A stretch of DNA of 64,000 nucleotides from Acidiluteibacter ferrifornacis (GCF_009909615.1 NZ_WWNE01000006.1:432611-496610), one strand, 5' to 3'; shown: positions 45,563-55,264, numbered from the stretch's first letter. Translations and numbers: made by a program. The notes: generated from the sequence alone by a model not told the origin.

Positions 45563-46285
45563 ATGTCAATACCTGCAACCCAAAGTTGGTCTATAATAAT
45601 ACTTTGTTACAACGAAGAAGGCACTATAAAAAAAGTGATTGAAGATGCATTAAGTACTCTAAAAATAATCTCCAACAATTGCGGACAGGTTATAGTTGTG
45701 AATGATGGTAGTAACGACAATTCACATAAAATCATTTCGGATTTAACAATAAATAATAAAAATATCACCTACATTAATCATACTAACAATAAAGGCATTG
45801 GTAAATCACTTTATTCCGGCTACCAGAATGCAGTGAACGAAAATGTTATCATGATTCCTGGAGATGACCAATTTAACTTGGAAGAGCTCATCCCTTATAA
45901 AAATTTGCAAAACAATTCATTTCTTTCTTTTTACCGAGTAAACAATCAAATTTATAGTAGATCAAGAAAGTGGCTTTCATCCTTTAATCGATTATTAAAT
46001 CGCTATACAATAAAACTAATACTGAAAGATGTGAACTGGGTAAAAGCTTACAAAAACGAGTCATTAAAACTTCTTGATTTAAAAATGGAAAGTTCATTAA
46101 TTGAATCGGAAATTTGTAGCAAAATGGTTTACAACGGAAACCACCCAATTGAGATTCCATCTAACTACCAAACTCGATTAAGCGGAAACAGTAATGGCGC
46201 ATCTTTCAAAATAATCAAACAAGCCTTCCTTGAGACTCCAAAGCTAATTTGGGTTTATTGGTGCTACAGAACTATTTGTAAATAG
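45563..46285 (+). CDS. Glycosyltransferase family 2
   Basis: A 240-aa GT-A protein. WSIIILCYNEEGTIKKVIEDAL opens the fold, IVVNDGSNDNS is the nucleotide-binding acidic segment, and MIPGDDQFN carries the DxD-like metal site. No membrane segments, so it resembles dolichol-phosphate-mannose-synthase-like or simple chain-extending enzymes rather than processive synthases. It is followed by a 265-bp gap and then the nucleotidyltransferase gene, which in lasso loci can attach sugars to a phosphorylated peptide end. Substrate unknown. Confidence 0.85.
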   Translation: MSIPATQSWSIIILCYNEEGTIKKVIEDALSTLKIISNNCGQVIVVNDGSNDNSHKIISDLTINNKNITYINHTNNKGIGKSLYSGYQNAVNENVIMIPGDDQFNLEELIPYKNLQNNSFLSFYRVNNQIYSRSRKWLSSFNRLLNRYTIKLILKDVNWVKAYKNESLKLLDLKMESSLIESEICSKMVYNGNHPIEIPSNYQTRLSGNSNGASFKIIKQAFLETPKLIWVYWCYRTICK

Positions 46286-46390
46286 TACCATCCTCTCATT
46301 AATTCGATTTATCAACACAACATCATTTAAAACTTGTATTTTAGCATTGTTTAAAGAAATTTTACTTGAATAAGCATAGGCATAATTTAA

Positions 46391-46407
46391 TATGATCTGT
46401 GATCATA
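46391..46407. promoter_or_regulatory. Inverted repeat, operator-like
   Basis: TATGATC at 46391-46397 and GATCATA at 46401-46407 form a perfect 7-bp inverted repeat around TGT. It lies in the 265-bp gap 144 bp upstream of the nucleotidyltransferase start. It could be a binding site for a dimeric regulator, but none is encoded here. Confidence 0.3.
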
Positions 46408-46550
46408 AATATTACCCGAAACTTTTTCATTTCTTAAAAAAAATAGAGCATTTAATGTCATTTAAATTAGGAAACAACCACCATACTCCAATATAACCAT
46501 TGACTAATATCTCGTTTCATTTTTAATAAAGTAATGTATCATCAACTAAT

Positions 46551-47726
46551 TTGAATACTTCTATAAAAATAAATTACTTTTCATCAATTGAAGTTTTGCT
46601 GAAATTATGTACTGCGTCGCTTAAATCTGAAAAGTTAAAAGTTGAGCTTATTCAATTTGAAAGTGTTATTGATTTAGGAAACAGGCATAGAATCTCAAAA
46701 ATAGTTGAGAATATAATCATCAAAAAGAACTTAACTTTTCCTTTAGACCTGATAAAACATTTAAGCCTCCAAAATAAAAAAGGAACACTAAGAATGCTCT
46801 CTTTTACCGCAGAAATTAGTTTAATCTGTGAAGCATTCAACCAACATTCCATTGCGGTTATTCCACTAAAAGGGCCAATTGCTTCCAAACAAATCTACGG
46901 TGATTTTACCGCAAAAAGCTCTAGAGATATTGATCTTCTAATAAAGGAGGAGCAGTTAGAAAAATGCATTAAAGAAATAGAGAATCAAGGCTATATCAAT
47001 TCTTATCCATTCAACTCACTGAACAAAAAACAGAAAAAAGCCTTTCAAAAATCCAACAACCAATTGGCCTTCTTTCATCCTAAGAAAAAGATTCAAGTTG
47101 AAATTCATTGGCGTTTATTTGCTAATCGTCATTACTTACCACTTACCTTCGATGAATTATTAAAAGACAGCTCACCAATGGTCGTTGGAAAAACAACCGT
47201 CAACTGCCTTTCCAATAAACACCTATTGTTGTACTTGTGTGCTCATGGTTCAAAACATCAGTGGGCACTATTGTATTGGTTATTAGAAGTTGCAACTTTA
47301 ATTCAAAAAGATAAATTTGATTGGAAAACTATTCTTAAAGAGGCCATAAAATTAGGAATAGAACGACCTCTAGTACAAGGACTTTTATTAACTGAGATAC
47401 TATTTAAGCTTCCTGCCCCAAAAGTAATTCAAGAACTTTATCAGCAGAGCAAAATTACTCAAGAACTAGTTGAAACTTCTAGAGCAATAATAATGGAAGA
47501 AGATTTATTTTCTCAAGAAGCTTCTGTTTCCAACTATCTGAAAATTTTAGATTATAAAATAAAACTCAGCAATCGGATTCAATATAAACTATCTTATTTC
47601 AAGATAAATTCAATTAATGATTTTGAGCTCGTTAAATTACCAGATTCCCTCTTTTTCGGCTACTTTTGGCTTCGACCAATCTTTTGGTTTTGGAGGTATA
47701 TCATAAAACCTGATCGGACATCATAA
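46551..47726 (+). CDS. Nucleotidyltransferase family protein (NTP_transf_5 type, lasso-locus N protein)
   Basis: A 391-aa protein with a TTG start at 46551; no early ATG is available. The nucleotidyltransferase core shows VIPLKGPIASKQIYGDFTAKSSRDIDLLI, with the paired acids in RDIDLL, followed by QVEIHWRLF and LSNKHLLLYLCAHGSKHQW. This matches the nucleotidyltransferase family frequently found in kinase-containing lasso loci. In the pseudomycoidin pathway a homologue is reported to add hexose to the phosphorylated C-terminal residue. It would therefore follow the HPr-kinase-like enzymes. Only one copy exists in the window. Confidence 0.85.
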   Translation: MNTSIKINYFSSIEVLLKLCTASLKSEKLKVELIQFESVIDLGNRHRISKIVENIIIKKNLTFPLDLIKHLSLQNKKGTLRMLSFTAEISLICEAFNQHSIAVIPLKGPIASKQIYGDFTAKSSRDIDLLIKEEQLEKCIKEIENQGYINSYPFNSLNKKQKKAFQKSNNQLAFFHPKKKIQVEIHWRLFANRHYLPLTFDELLKDSSPMVVGKTTVNCLSNKHLLLYLCAHGSKHQWALLYWLLEVATLIQKDKFDWKTILKEAIKLGIERPLVQGLLLTEILFKLPAPKVIQELYQQSKITQELVETSRAIIMEEDLFSQEASVSNYLKILDYKIKLSNRIQYKLSYFKINSINDFELVKLPDSLFFGYFWLRPIFWFWRYIIKPDRTS

Positions 47727-47759
47727 ATCAATAACTTTACCCTTCTAGCGAAAACTAAA

Positions 47760-48878
47760 ATGAATACAAAAAAGGTAATTTTTAGAATTTCATCAATTGT
47801 ATTTTTATCATATTGCATCTTAGTTTTCTCTGAAAATCAATTAGAAATAGAGGTCAGAATAGATCCGAAGTCAACTGAGTCTATTAATATAAAGAGAAGA
47901 TTTTTAAGCCTAAGAGAAATCGATCCTAAACTCCATTTAGAAAATAAAAGCCAAGGCTTTAATTTCTCAGCAGATCAGAATGGATTTATCAACCCTTCTG
48001 GCAAACATAAGGATTCTGATATTGACATTGTCTTTCTGGGTGGATCGACAACTGAATGCCTAAAAGTTGATGAAAACTTAAGGTTCCCATACTTAACTGG
48101 CAAAATCTTAGGGCAAAAATCTAAACTAAAAATAAACACGTTTAATGCCAGTAGAGCAGGTAATAATAGTCTAAATTCCTATGTTAAGTTATTAAATGTA
48201 GTTGTTCCTATGAGGCCGGATTATGCGGTAGTAATGCACAATATAAATGATTTAGTTCATTTAATTTACACCGAATCATATTGGAGTACATCCAACAAAT
48301 ATAGACTGATGGTGTCTAGCTTTGATTCAACATCTTACTACAATCATGACATTTCATCTTTTTATAAGAATGAATATTATTTTCCGAATACGATAAAGGC
48401 TATAAAAGAGGTTAAATCCTCAATTTTCAAAAAAAGGGCGCACGACAATGAGTGGATAAATACCAATGATGTAAGTAATATGGGTGATACCAATCAAATT
48501 TATGCAGACTTTACGAGTGCTCTAGAAATCTTTGTTCATACGTGCATTGCATGGGATATAAAACCCATCTTAATGACTCAACAAAATCGAGCATTAACGC
48601 AAGAAGACGCTAAACATCTTAAAAACAAACTAGCAAAACGAGGTTTAAGCCTATCTGACTTCAATAACATATACAAACGAGCCAACACTATAATCAGAAA
48701 TGTAGCTCAGCAAAACAAGATAGACCTAATTGATCTTGATCAAAAAATACCAAAAACAGCTAAATACATGAAAGATTTTGTTCATTTCAATAACGAAGGT
48801 TCACAATTAGCAGCAAATATTATTAGCGATGCCTTATTATTAAAAATCAATACTACACGTTTATTACAAGCCAAATGA
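47760..48878 (+). CDS. SGNH-hydrolase-family protein, active type, set 2
   Basis: A 372-aa secreted or anchored protein (hydrophobic N-terminus FRISSIVFLSYCILVF). The blocks are complete: FLGGSTTEC with Ser96, NASRAGNNSL, MHNINDLVHL and DFVHFNNEGSQLAAN. It is a close relative of the lipoprotein at 35441. Both share RRFLSLREIDP/RYISLREAPP in the N-terminal region and DQNGFINPSG before the catalytic Ser. It is followed at a 4-bp overlap by an inactive relative, the same order as in set 1. It starts 33 bp after the nucleotidyltransferase gene, which suggests a joint operon and a link to the lasso pathway. Confidence 0.85.
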   Translation: MNTKKVIFRISSIVFLSYCILVFSENQLEIEVRIDPKSTESINIKRRFLSLREIDPKLHLENKSQGFNFSADQNGFINPSGKHKDSDIDIVFLGGSTTECLKVDENLRFPYLTGKILGQKSKLKINTFNASRAGNNSLNSYVKLLNVVVPMRPDYAVVMHNINDLVHLIYTESYWSTSNKYRLMVSSFDSTSYYNHDISSFYKNEYYFPNTIKAIKEVKSSIFKKRAHDNEWINTNDVSNMGDTNQIYADFTSALEIFVHTCIAWDIKPILMTQQNRALTQEDAKHLKNKLAKRGLSLSDFNNIYKRANTIIRNVAQQNKIDLIDLDQKIPKTAKYMKDFVHFNNEGSQLAANIISDALLLKINTTRLLQAK

Positions 48879-49951
48879 ATAAAGAGAAGGCTCAACTTTT
48901 TGAACGCAATCCTAAAACAACAATCATTGTTTTTTTTGTAGTCGTTAGCACAGTTATTTTGTGTCTTTCAGAATTTTATTTGGGGCAATCTAAAACGAAA
49001 ATGATTCGTAAAGGAAACAGCAGATACGTTGATTTAGGAGAACCTTCACCAAATAGCCATATTAATTTAAAACTAGATACTAACAGCTCCCCAGATCTAT
49101 TTATACTCAATGACTCTTTAGAATTTGAAACTGATAAAAATGGATTTATTAAACCCTCTTTTTTAAAGGAGAACAACAATACTTCAATTGTATTTTTAGG
49201 AGATGGAACAACTGCAAATCTACATCTAAAGCCAGAAGATAGATTCACATATCTAACCGGTAAAAACTTACAATTGAATACCTTCAACGCAGGTTTCCCC
49301 GGCAACGATATTATTCACTCCATTAATAGACTTATAGGTACAATTATTCCATTAAAACCAAAATATGTCTTGTTAATGCATACTTTAAACGATTTAATCA
49401 TATTAACGGAAAATGGGAATTATTGGGACTATGAAAAAAATCAAAAGGTAAAATCCTTTGAGAGCTTAGAAAATGAAAATGATTTCAGTAGTTTACTTAC
49501 TCTAAAAAAAATAAGAAGTACACTTTTTAATCAAACGAAAGAAATAGAAGAAACTAAGAATCAAACGATAAAAATAGACACTTCACTAATTTATAAGAAC
49601 TACAGAAGTGCTTTATTAACTTTCATTGCTGTTTGTAAAGATTGGCACATTACTCCCATTCTAATGACACAGGCCAACCTATTAGATTCAACTAAAAACA
49701 TTTCAAATTTATTGAAACTTTCATTGAACAATGGTTTAACCGACGAAGAAATTATTGCAATTCACAGGCGGTTCAACTCTTTAATTATTCAAACTGCCAA
49801 ATCTCAATCTATTCATTACATAGACCTTGACCAACACCTATCTAATCAACCTCAATATTTCTATAATGAATTAGCGCTAAAACCAGAAGGGTCAAAGTAT
49901 GTTTCAACAATAATAAGTGATTCTCTATCTATTTGGATAAATGAAAATTGA
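48875..49951 (+). CDS. SGNH-hydrolase-like protein lacking catalytic residues, set 2
   Basis: A 358-aa protein with one N-terminal membrane segment (TIIVFFVVVSTVILCLSEF). It aligns with its active neighbour but the first block reads FLGDGTTAN, with Gly111 where Ser is needed, and the last block reads YNELALKPEGSKY without Asp or His. NAGFPGND and MHTLNDLIIL are kept. It is orthologous in position and type to the inactive protein at 36565, where the Ser is also lost (to Ala). The independent losses suggest that a non-catalytic role, perhaps binding or scaffolding, is selected. Confidence 0.8.
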   Translation: MNKEKAQLFERNPKTTIIVFFVVVSTVILCLSEFYLGQSKTKMIRKGNSRYVDLGEPSPNSHINLKLDTNSSPDLFILNDSLEFETDKNGFIKPSFLKENNNTSIVFLGDGTTANLHLKPEDRFTYLTGKNLQLNTFNAGFPGNDIIHSINRLIGTIIPLKPKYVLLMHTLNDLIILTENGNYWDYEKNQKVKSFESLENENDFSSLLTLKKIRSTLFNQTKEIEETKNQTIKIDTSLIYKNYRSALLTFIAVCKDWHITPILMTQANLLDSTKNISNLLKLSLNNGLTDEEIIAIHRRFNSLIIQTAKSQSIHYIDLDQHLSNQPQYFYNELALKPEGSKYVSTIISDSLSIWINEN

Positions 49952-49967
49952 AAAAAATTATAAGTTG

Positions 49968-50753
49968 TTACGTAAAAAAGACAGTTACAATTAACTCGTT
50001 TATTTGAACAGAAACAAAATACACCGCTGGATAACAAGCAATAAATGTCCAAAAGAAAAAGCTATAGTTATATCTTACATACAGGAAAGCATGAAACAAG
50101 AATCCAATTATCATAAAAACAATTGCAAGTTGTTTGAATGCTAAACCTAAGAAAAAACTACATTCGAATAAAATAACCAAAAAACCAAAGTACTTCCAAA
50201 ACTCATGTTTACCTTTAAAAGGGAAAGAACTTTCTTCGGCAAAATTGATCATTCGAGCACCGTTTCTCCAACTTTTACTTTCACTCTTCTTATAGCCTGA
50301 GGCGAAGTAAGCCAAGCAAAGAAACAAAGAAATAGCAGTCAAAATAATTATAGAAACCTGTTCTGTTGGAAACAGAGAATGGAACATAATCCCAATCAAA
50401 AGAACTCGTTGCAATGGCGACTCAGACACTGGAAAAAATTTCCATCTGGGAAATGCAATCTGATCAATTATCAGTAGGAACAATATAGGAATGAAATGTA
50501 CTTCTTTGTAGTAACATTGCAGCAACACAAGAAACCCAAGCAGCAATCTCAAAATCAACAGAATCCACACTCCAGGAGAATTATAAAAATACCTAAATCC
50601 ATTTGCTAGCTTAGATTTTAAAATTCCTTGATTTAACGGATAATTAGCAATATTTGGTAACTTAATGAAAAGCAATAGATTTTCTAAAGCGGATTGAATT
50701 GCACCAATCCCAACCAGCAGAGTAATAAATATAAAGGTATTATCTATGTTCAT
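49968..50753 (-). CDS. HTTM/DoxX-like polytopic membrane protein
   Basis: A 261-aa membrane protein with about seven to eight segments. The segment FASGYKKSESKSWRNGARM, a SGxxK-x-W-R-x-G pattern, recalls HTTM (vitamin-K-dependent-carboxylase-like) proteins, but the soluble enzyme part is absent. The next upstream gene encodes a membrane-anchored partner with a 4-bp overlap, and both belong to the leftward set 2 operon. The function is unknown. It could modify or export the peptide, or act in the envelope. Confidence 0.55.
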   Translation of the reverse strand: MNIDNTFIFITLLVGIGAIQSALENLLLFIKLPNIANYPLNQGILKSKLANGFRYFYNSPGVWILLILRLLLGFLVLLQCYYKEVHFIPILFLLIIDQIAFPRWKFFPVSESPLQRVLLIGIMFHSLFPTEQVSIIILTAISLFLCLAYFASGYKKSESKSWRNGARMINFAEESSFPFKGKHEFWKYFGFLVILFECSFFLGLAFKQLAIVFMIIGFLFHAFLYVRYNYSFFFWTFIACYPAVYFVSVQINELIVTVFFT

Positions 50754-51247
50754 TTTAATGCAAGAGCTTTAGAAGTTAACAGGTTTTCACTTGAACCATT
50801 TTCAAAATGGCGTTCCACTTTTACTTGTCTATATTTAGCCTTATTGGGGTTTGGAAGCTCAATAATAACTGCACATAAATAATCAAAAAAATGAAGATTA
50901 AGTTTTGCACTCGTATTGAACCTTCTCGGAGCATGAATTTTTTTTAAACAGTCGATAACAAAGCATTCAAATCGAAACACTGGACTAATCAAGATGCTGT
51001 TTTTTTGAATTAGATTCGGATCTAACGATTTCCAATTAAACTCTTCCAATTCAGAATCAAAATCACAATAAACAACTTGAAATTCTTTTTCGGACCCAAT
51101 CCTACTCGTATACATTGACCAAGCATTAACCCAACCCCATTTGTGCAGTAATTTTCCCAGTTTACCCAATACCTTTTTATTAAAGACATAAAAGATGCTG
51201 ATAATAAACCAAATTGTAAAAATCGATGCTACTAGAGATACTTCCAT
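50750..51247 (-). CDS. Unrecognised protein with one N-terminal membrane segment
   Basis: A 165-aa protein: residues 5-25 (VASIFTIWFIISIFYVF) span the membrane, the rest is soluble with alternating strands (FQVVYCDFDSELEEFNW, SILISPVFRFECFVIDCL). I do not recognise a family. It overlaps the downstream HTTM-like gene by 4 bp and lies 7 bp after the sulfotransferase gene upstream. In the classical HTTM context a soluble partner is often fused or adjacent, so the pair probably works together. Everything beyond this is unknown. Confidence 0.5.
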   Translation of the reverse strand: MEVSLVASIFTIWFIISIFYVFNKKVLGKLGKLLHKWGWVNAWSMYTSRIGSEKEFQVVYCDFDSELEEFNWKSLDPNLIQKNSILISPVFRFECFVIDCLKKIHAPRRFNTSAKLNLHFFDYLCAVIIELPNPNKAKYRQVKVERHFENGSSENLLTSKALALK

Positions 51248-51254
51248 TTCTTAA

Positions 51255-52280
51255 TTATAGTTCAACACTATTTAGATTTAAAGTACATTTTAAGATAGGA
51301 GAAACTTCGATTGTAGAAGAATCCGTCTCATAATTATCAATATACCATTTAGAGCAATATCCGCCAAACTTATCAGACAACTCAGCTATCAAAGATTGAT
51401 ATTTTTTTTTCAGAAAAAGACTAATCTTTTCGGGTGCAACAGTACTATAAGAAACATTCGTTTTTAAGTCCAAATTTGTTAATCTAGTTACCATTTTTTC
51501 ATTGCCGCCAACAAATCCTACAATCTCTTTTAAAAACTGTTTTGGTTGTTCTTCAATTGCATCAAAGAAACCAATCAAGATTTGTTCTTTCTTATAATAT
51601 TTCACATAATTTTCAAGTGTTTGAATATAACTAGATCTCAAGTGCTGAAAATCATGATTGAGAAATTGAATAATTTTTTCATCCTCCAATGTACCGATCG
51701 AATCTATTAAGGAATTACTACCTTTCACACTTAAACTGCTTTTATATCTATCCCATTCTTTATCCAATGGCTCTCTTTCACTAATAAAGCTTCTATATTG
51801 AGACCATGCCCTTTCTATCGGATTTCGAATGATAAAAATAATTTTTACATGCGGTACTAAATCATGCATTCGTTTTATTCCATCTTTATCAATTGCAGCA
51901 TACGAAGGAGAAATTTCACCAGTTATTCCTTTACAATTATCAAATAAGGATAAATACCAGCTTTCATTATAATTGGAAAAATACCATTTGATTAACCACC
52001 TGAATTTTCTAGAGTCTTTTCGATTTTTAAACAATACATTCAATGCCGTTTTCGTCCACTTTAAGTTTATTAATCTTTTCTGCAATGAAGCCTCTTGCAA
52101 TAAGTTTGACTTCCCATAAACCGTTGAAAATCTATCAAAATAGTGAAGCTCCTTTATCGGAGGCAAACTAAATTCTTCCAACTCATTAAGCCGAGCATAT
52201 AACCATGAGGTTCCCGACTTTTGAGCACCTATGCCAATAAAGTTAATATGATTATCGGAATTTCTAAATCGAATACTCAT
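51255..52280 (-). CDS. Sulfotransferase (heparan-sulfate-type Sulfotransfer_1), set 2
   Basis: A 341-aa PAPS-dependent enzyme. The 5'-PSB is FIGIGAQKSGTSWLYARL, followed by the PPIKELHYFD segment common to heparan-like sulfotransferases. The 3'-PB motif is IFIIRNPIERAWSQYRSF. The family sulfates sugars or peptides. It starts 24 bp after the cyclase stop in the leftward set 2 operon. There is no clear match in set 1, so it may be the extra enzyme of set 2. Confidence 0.88.
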   Translation of the reverse strand: MSIRFRNSDNHINFIGIGAQKSGTSWLYARLNELEEFSLPPIKELHYFDRFSTVYGKSNLLQEASLQKRLINLKWTKTALNVLFKNRKDSRKFRWLIKWYFSNYNESWYLSLFDNCKGITGEISPSYAAIDKDGIKRMHDLVPHVKIIFIIRNPIERAWSQYRSFISEREPLDKEWDRYKSSLSVKGSNSLIDSIGTLEDEKIIQFLNHDFQHLRSSYIQTLENYVKYYKKEQILIGFFDAIEEQPKQFLKEIVGFVGGNEKMVTRLTNLDLKTNVSYSTVAPEKISLFLKKKYQSLIAELSDKFGGYCSKWYIDNYETDSSTIEVSPILKCTLNLNSVEL

Positions 52281-52303
52281 TGTAAAGTAATGATCATCTA
52301 TAA

Positions 52304-54232
52304 TTAATTTAAACCTTTAAGCTTTTGTAATTTTCTATGTAAAAGCAAGACTCTCTGCCCTTTCAAATTTGAGAATTCCTTTGTTCTTCGCTCTAAGTCT
52401 ATACTCCTAATGTATTCTTCTACATTTACAAATTCTTGAATTGCATCATTCATACCAATTGATCTCAAAGAATCTACTATCATTTCTTTATCCCTAAATT
52501 TTCTCCAAGTAGTTGAAGGACTTGTATTTCCCTTAGAATCCTTATAATTAATTACACTGTCGGGTACTAATCCCTTTATCGCATTCCTAAAAAAATAACG
52601 ACTCTCTCCATTCTTAATTTTCTCTGTAGAAGGAATAGAAGTAAAAAATTGAATTAAAGGTATATCTAACAAAGGGTAACGATATTCAATTTTATTATGA
52701 CCCGTAGATATGTCTCCATATTCTAGCCTTAATGGAAACATTCCCGGATGAGTAAGGCGGGACCCTATCTTTTCTCTAACAGTGCTTCCTGCAAAACCCA
52801 TTTGTCTCGCATATTGAAACCGGCCTTTCATATCCAATTCATTTGCAAACTCATCTCTTATCCCAGTCTTTATTCGCTTGTTATGGTAATCCTTTAAAAT
52901 TCTTTTAGTAAATCTACCTTTACGGAGATTCCTTGAGTTAGATGAATCGAATAATGCATGATTAATGGTTCCTCCTAGTCTTCCATATGGAGAAGTACCG
53001 TTTAATTCACTTCTCCATTTAATTTCCTTCCATAGTTTCTTCCACTTCCCTTGTAAAAGTAGCTCTTCATGAAAATAATAGCCAAAATAAGAAACGACAT
53101 CATCTCCTCCATATCCAGACAAAATCACTCTACTATTAAGTGATTGAGCTTTATCCATCATTAAATCAAAAAAAACATTTAAGAACTCCCTTGGTGGTTC
53201 ATCTTGAATTGTAGCAGCTCTTTCAATAGACTCTAAATAAGTTTTTTCTTCGCCAGTTAAATAATGATTATTTTTTAAGCCAAGGTATTGAACTACATCT
53301 TGAATCAACTTCCGATCATCAATAGAACTAAGATTTAATTTGGCAAGATTCTTCGGCATAACATCAGATAAGGTATGAAATTGTTCTGATTTCAGTTTTT
53401 TATGACAGATACTTACAATGGACGAAGAATCTACACCACCACTTAATTCACTACAAATTGCCCAATCCGATCGAATTCTTTTATCTATTGAATCTTCAAA
53501 TTTTTCGAGAAAAGCTTCCACATATTCACCCTCAGACGACAACCTAATTTCACTTTGCGTATCTAATTCCCAATACTTGTAAGTTTTAACCTCACTATCC
53601 TTAAATATTAGAGAATGAGCAGGCTCTAACTTTAAAATATTTTTATACATGGTAGAGTGACGATCCAATTTTATGTTCATTAAAAAATCACCGATCCACT
53701 GTCTGTTTAATTCATCTTTTATTCCCGAAAGGCTTAAAAGACCTTTCATCTCACTAGCGAACGCAAATTGCTCATTATAAAAACAATAAAAAAAAGGCTT
53801 AATTCCAATTCGGTCTCTTGCACAAAACAATTGCTGTTCTGATTCATCCCAAAGTGCAAATACAAAATCACCTTCCAAATGATTCACACAATCTATTCCC
53901 CATTTCTTGTAGGCTGCTAGAATGAACCAGCTATCTGCTCTCGTATTTATTTCATCGTTTGATATGTCAAATGCTTTGGCTAAATGTTTTCGATTATCAA
54001 TTCTAGCATTTGAAGTAATTGACAACTCAGATTCTACATCATAAAAGGGAAGTACTTCGCATTTTGATTCAGGTGTATTTAGAAGCATTAAGTGCCCTAA
54101 TGCAACTGAGGAATTTATCCATTCTCCTTTTTTATCAGCTCCCCAATGATCTAATTCGACAAGCATCGTATTTAGTTCGGCTTTCGTAACCATTTCCCCC
54201 TTTCGATTTACAAATCCACAAATACTACTCAT
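52304..54232 (-). CDS. Lasso-type cyclase (asparagine-synthetase fold, glutaminase-dead), set 2
   Basis: A 642-aa protein homologous to the one at 23968. The N-terminus reads MSSICGFVNRKG, so there is no Cys2 (the Cys at position 5 is misplaced) and glutaminase chemistry is not expected. The synthetase domain keeps the PP-loop SGGVDSS (264-270), SGYGGDDVVS and YRYPLLDIPLIQF. It fits the macrolactam synthetases that activate an Asp/Glu of the core. It starts 5 bp from the stop of a sulfotransferase gene and is encoded 870 bp downstream of precursor gene 2, which it probably cyclises. Confidence 0.83.
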   Translation of the reverse strand: MSSICGFVNRKGEMVTKAELNTMLVELDHWGADKKGEWINSSVALGHLMLLNTPESKCEVLPFYDVESELSITSNARIDNRKHLAKAFDISNDEINTRADSWFILAAYKKWGIDCVNHLEGDFVFALWDESEQQLFCARDRIGIKPFFYCFYNEQFAFASEMKGLLSLSGIKDELNRQWIGDFLMNIKLDRHSTMYKNILKLEPAHSLIFKDSEVKTYKYWELDTQSEIRLSSEGEYVEAFLEKFEDSIDKRIRSDWAICSELSGGVDSSSIVSICHKKLKSEQFHTLSDVMPKNLAKLNLSSIDDRKLIQDVVQYLGLKNNHYLTGEEKTYLESIERAATIQDEPPREFLNVFFDLMMDKAQSLNSRVILSGYGGDDVVSYFGYYFHEELLLQGKWKKLWKEIKWRSELNGTSPYGRLGGTINHALFDSSNSRNLRKGRFTKRILKDYHNKRIKTGIRDEFANELDMKGRFQYARQMGFAGSTVREKIGSRLTHPGMFPLRLEYGDISTGHNKIEYRYPLLDIPLIQFFTSIPSTEKIKNGESRYFFRNAIKGLVPDSVINYKDSKGNTSPSTTWRKFRDKEMIVDSLRSIGMNDAIQEFVNVEEYIRSIDLERRTKEFSNLKGQRVLLLHRKLQKLKGLN

Positions 54233-54237
54233 ACTTC

Positions 54238-54924
54238 CTAATATTTATAATTAAAGCGACAAATCTCATCTTTAAACATTTCTTCAATTATTTTTTTAGA
54301 TTTGCTATCTATCACAGATTTATAATCTATTGATTTTCTTGATTTTGATTTTGCCCTATAACTTCCTAAAGTAAGACTTTTCTCTAAGGTTAATCTACGG
54401 TTAAGGTCCTCAAGCATGTAAGGAAGTTCCTCAAATTGATAAACTTTATCTACTGCAATTTCATTATTTATGAGGTATATTTTACTTCCTTTAAATCGGG
54501 TAAAACCTCCTTTTGTCAAAAAATCATAGATATTACCATATTTTTCATCTCCTTTACGCCAGAAATATAGTGAAACCATTTTATCAAAAGGATTTCGTTC
54601 GATTGTAAATTTAAAATAGCTATCCCAAATTTTGGTTGGTAATGCTTTTTTGATTTCAGCCGCGGACATGTGGCTATAATATTTTTTTCGTTTTCTCTTT
54701 AAGATAAGACGAACAAAGTCTTTGATAGAATAACTAGAAAAAGGGATATAAAAATTTTGAGCACTTCTAGAACCATGATTGATTCTATTTTTTTCGTCAA
54801 TTGGAGAAATTGCACTTATGATATCGGTTGCTCCACAAATAGAACTTAACGCCATTTCGATGGATGTTCCCGCAGTTTTTTGAGTTTTTATAAAGATAAA
54901 TCGATGTTGATGAGAAACAATCAT
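54238..54924 (-). CDS. Sulfotransferase family 2-like protein, set 2
   Basis: A 228-aa protein, paralogue of the one at 15802. 5'-PSB: FIFIKTQKTAGTSIEMAL. 3'-PB: FTIERNPFDKMVSLYFWRKG, with Glu in place of the more usual Val/Leu before the Arg. It is placed directly between precursor gene 2 (178 bp upstream) and the cyclase gene (5-bp gap). That position in the core operon makes a sulfated lasso product the most direct reading. The acceptor could be Tyr, Ser or Thr in the conserved YTS end, or a sugar. Confidence 0.85.
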   Translation of the reverse strand: MIVSHQHRFIFIKTQKTAGTSIEMALSSICGATDIISAISPIDEKNRINHGSRSAQNFYIPFSSYSIKDFVRLILKRKRKKYYSHMSAAEIKKALPTKIWDSYFKFTIERNPFDKMVSLYFWRKGDEKYGNIYDFLTKGGFTRFKGSKIYLINNEIAVDKVYQFEELPYMLEDLNRRLTLEKSLTLGSYRAKSKSRKSIDYKSVIDSKSKKIIEEMFKDEICRFNYKY

Positions 54925-55102
54925 GAATGATTTAGCTAAACAAAATTTACGAAAGGATTAAATTTTATACCGTGTTAGATACAAGAATATTAAAATTAAA
55001 GTAGACTTAGATTAACAAGCACTAAGCCTAGAAATTAATTTTAATATGAAAAGAGATTCAGTAAAATGATCTATTTGGGAAACAAGAGTATTCAATATAA
55101 TT

Positions 55103-55264
55103 TTAAGAAGTGTAAAACCCATCTTCTTGGTCATCGGCAATTAATGTCCCACCTTCTGTTATGGTTTCTATGCTTGAAACGCTTAATTTTGGAGCTTCCC
55201 AATTTCTCAATCCATCATTAGACTTTTTGTCTATATTTTTATCCTTATCGTCCTGACTATCCAT
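55103..55264 (-). CDS. Lasso-type RiPP precursor peptide 2 (53 aa)
   Basis: Read directly from the minus strand: ATG at 55264-55262, TAA at 55105-55103. A charged leader (MDSQDDKDKN) is followed by RNWEAPKLSVSS, with the W-x-A-P-K-L recognition motif, then ETIT-E-GGTLIADDQEDGFYTS. Thr36 is at -2 relative to Gly38. The core is very acidic and ends in Phe-Tyr-Thr-Ser. It lies between the B1 gene (70-bp gap) and a sulfotransferase and cyclase, the best lasso context in the window. It is clearly homologous to the 58-aa precursor at 35165. Confidence 0.9.
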   Translation of the reverse strand: MDSQDDKDKNIDKKSNDGLRNWEAPKLSVSSIETITEGGTLIADDQEDGFYTS

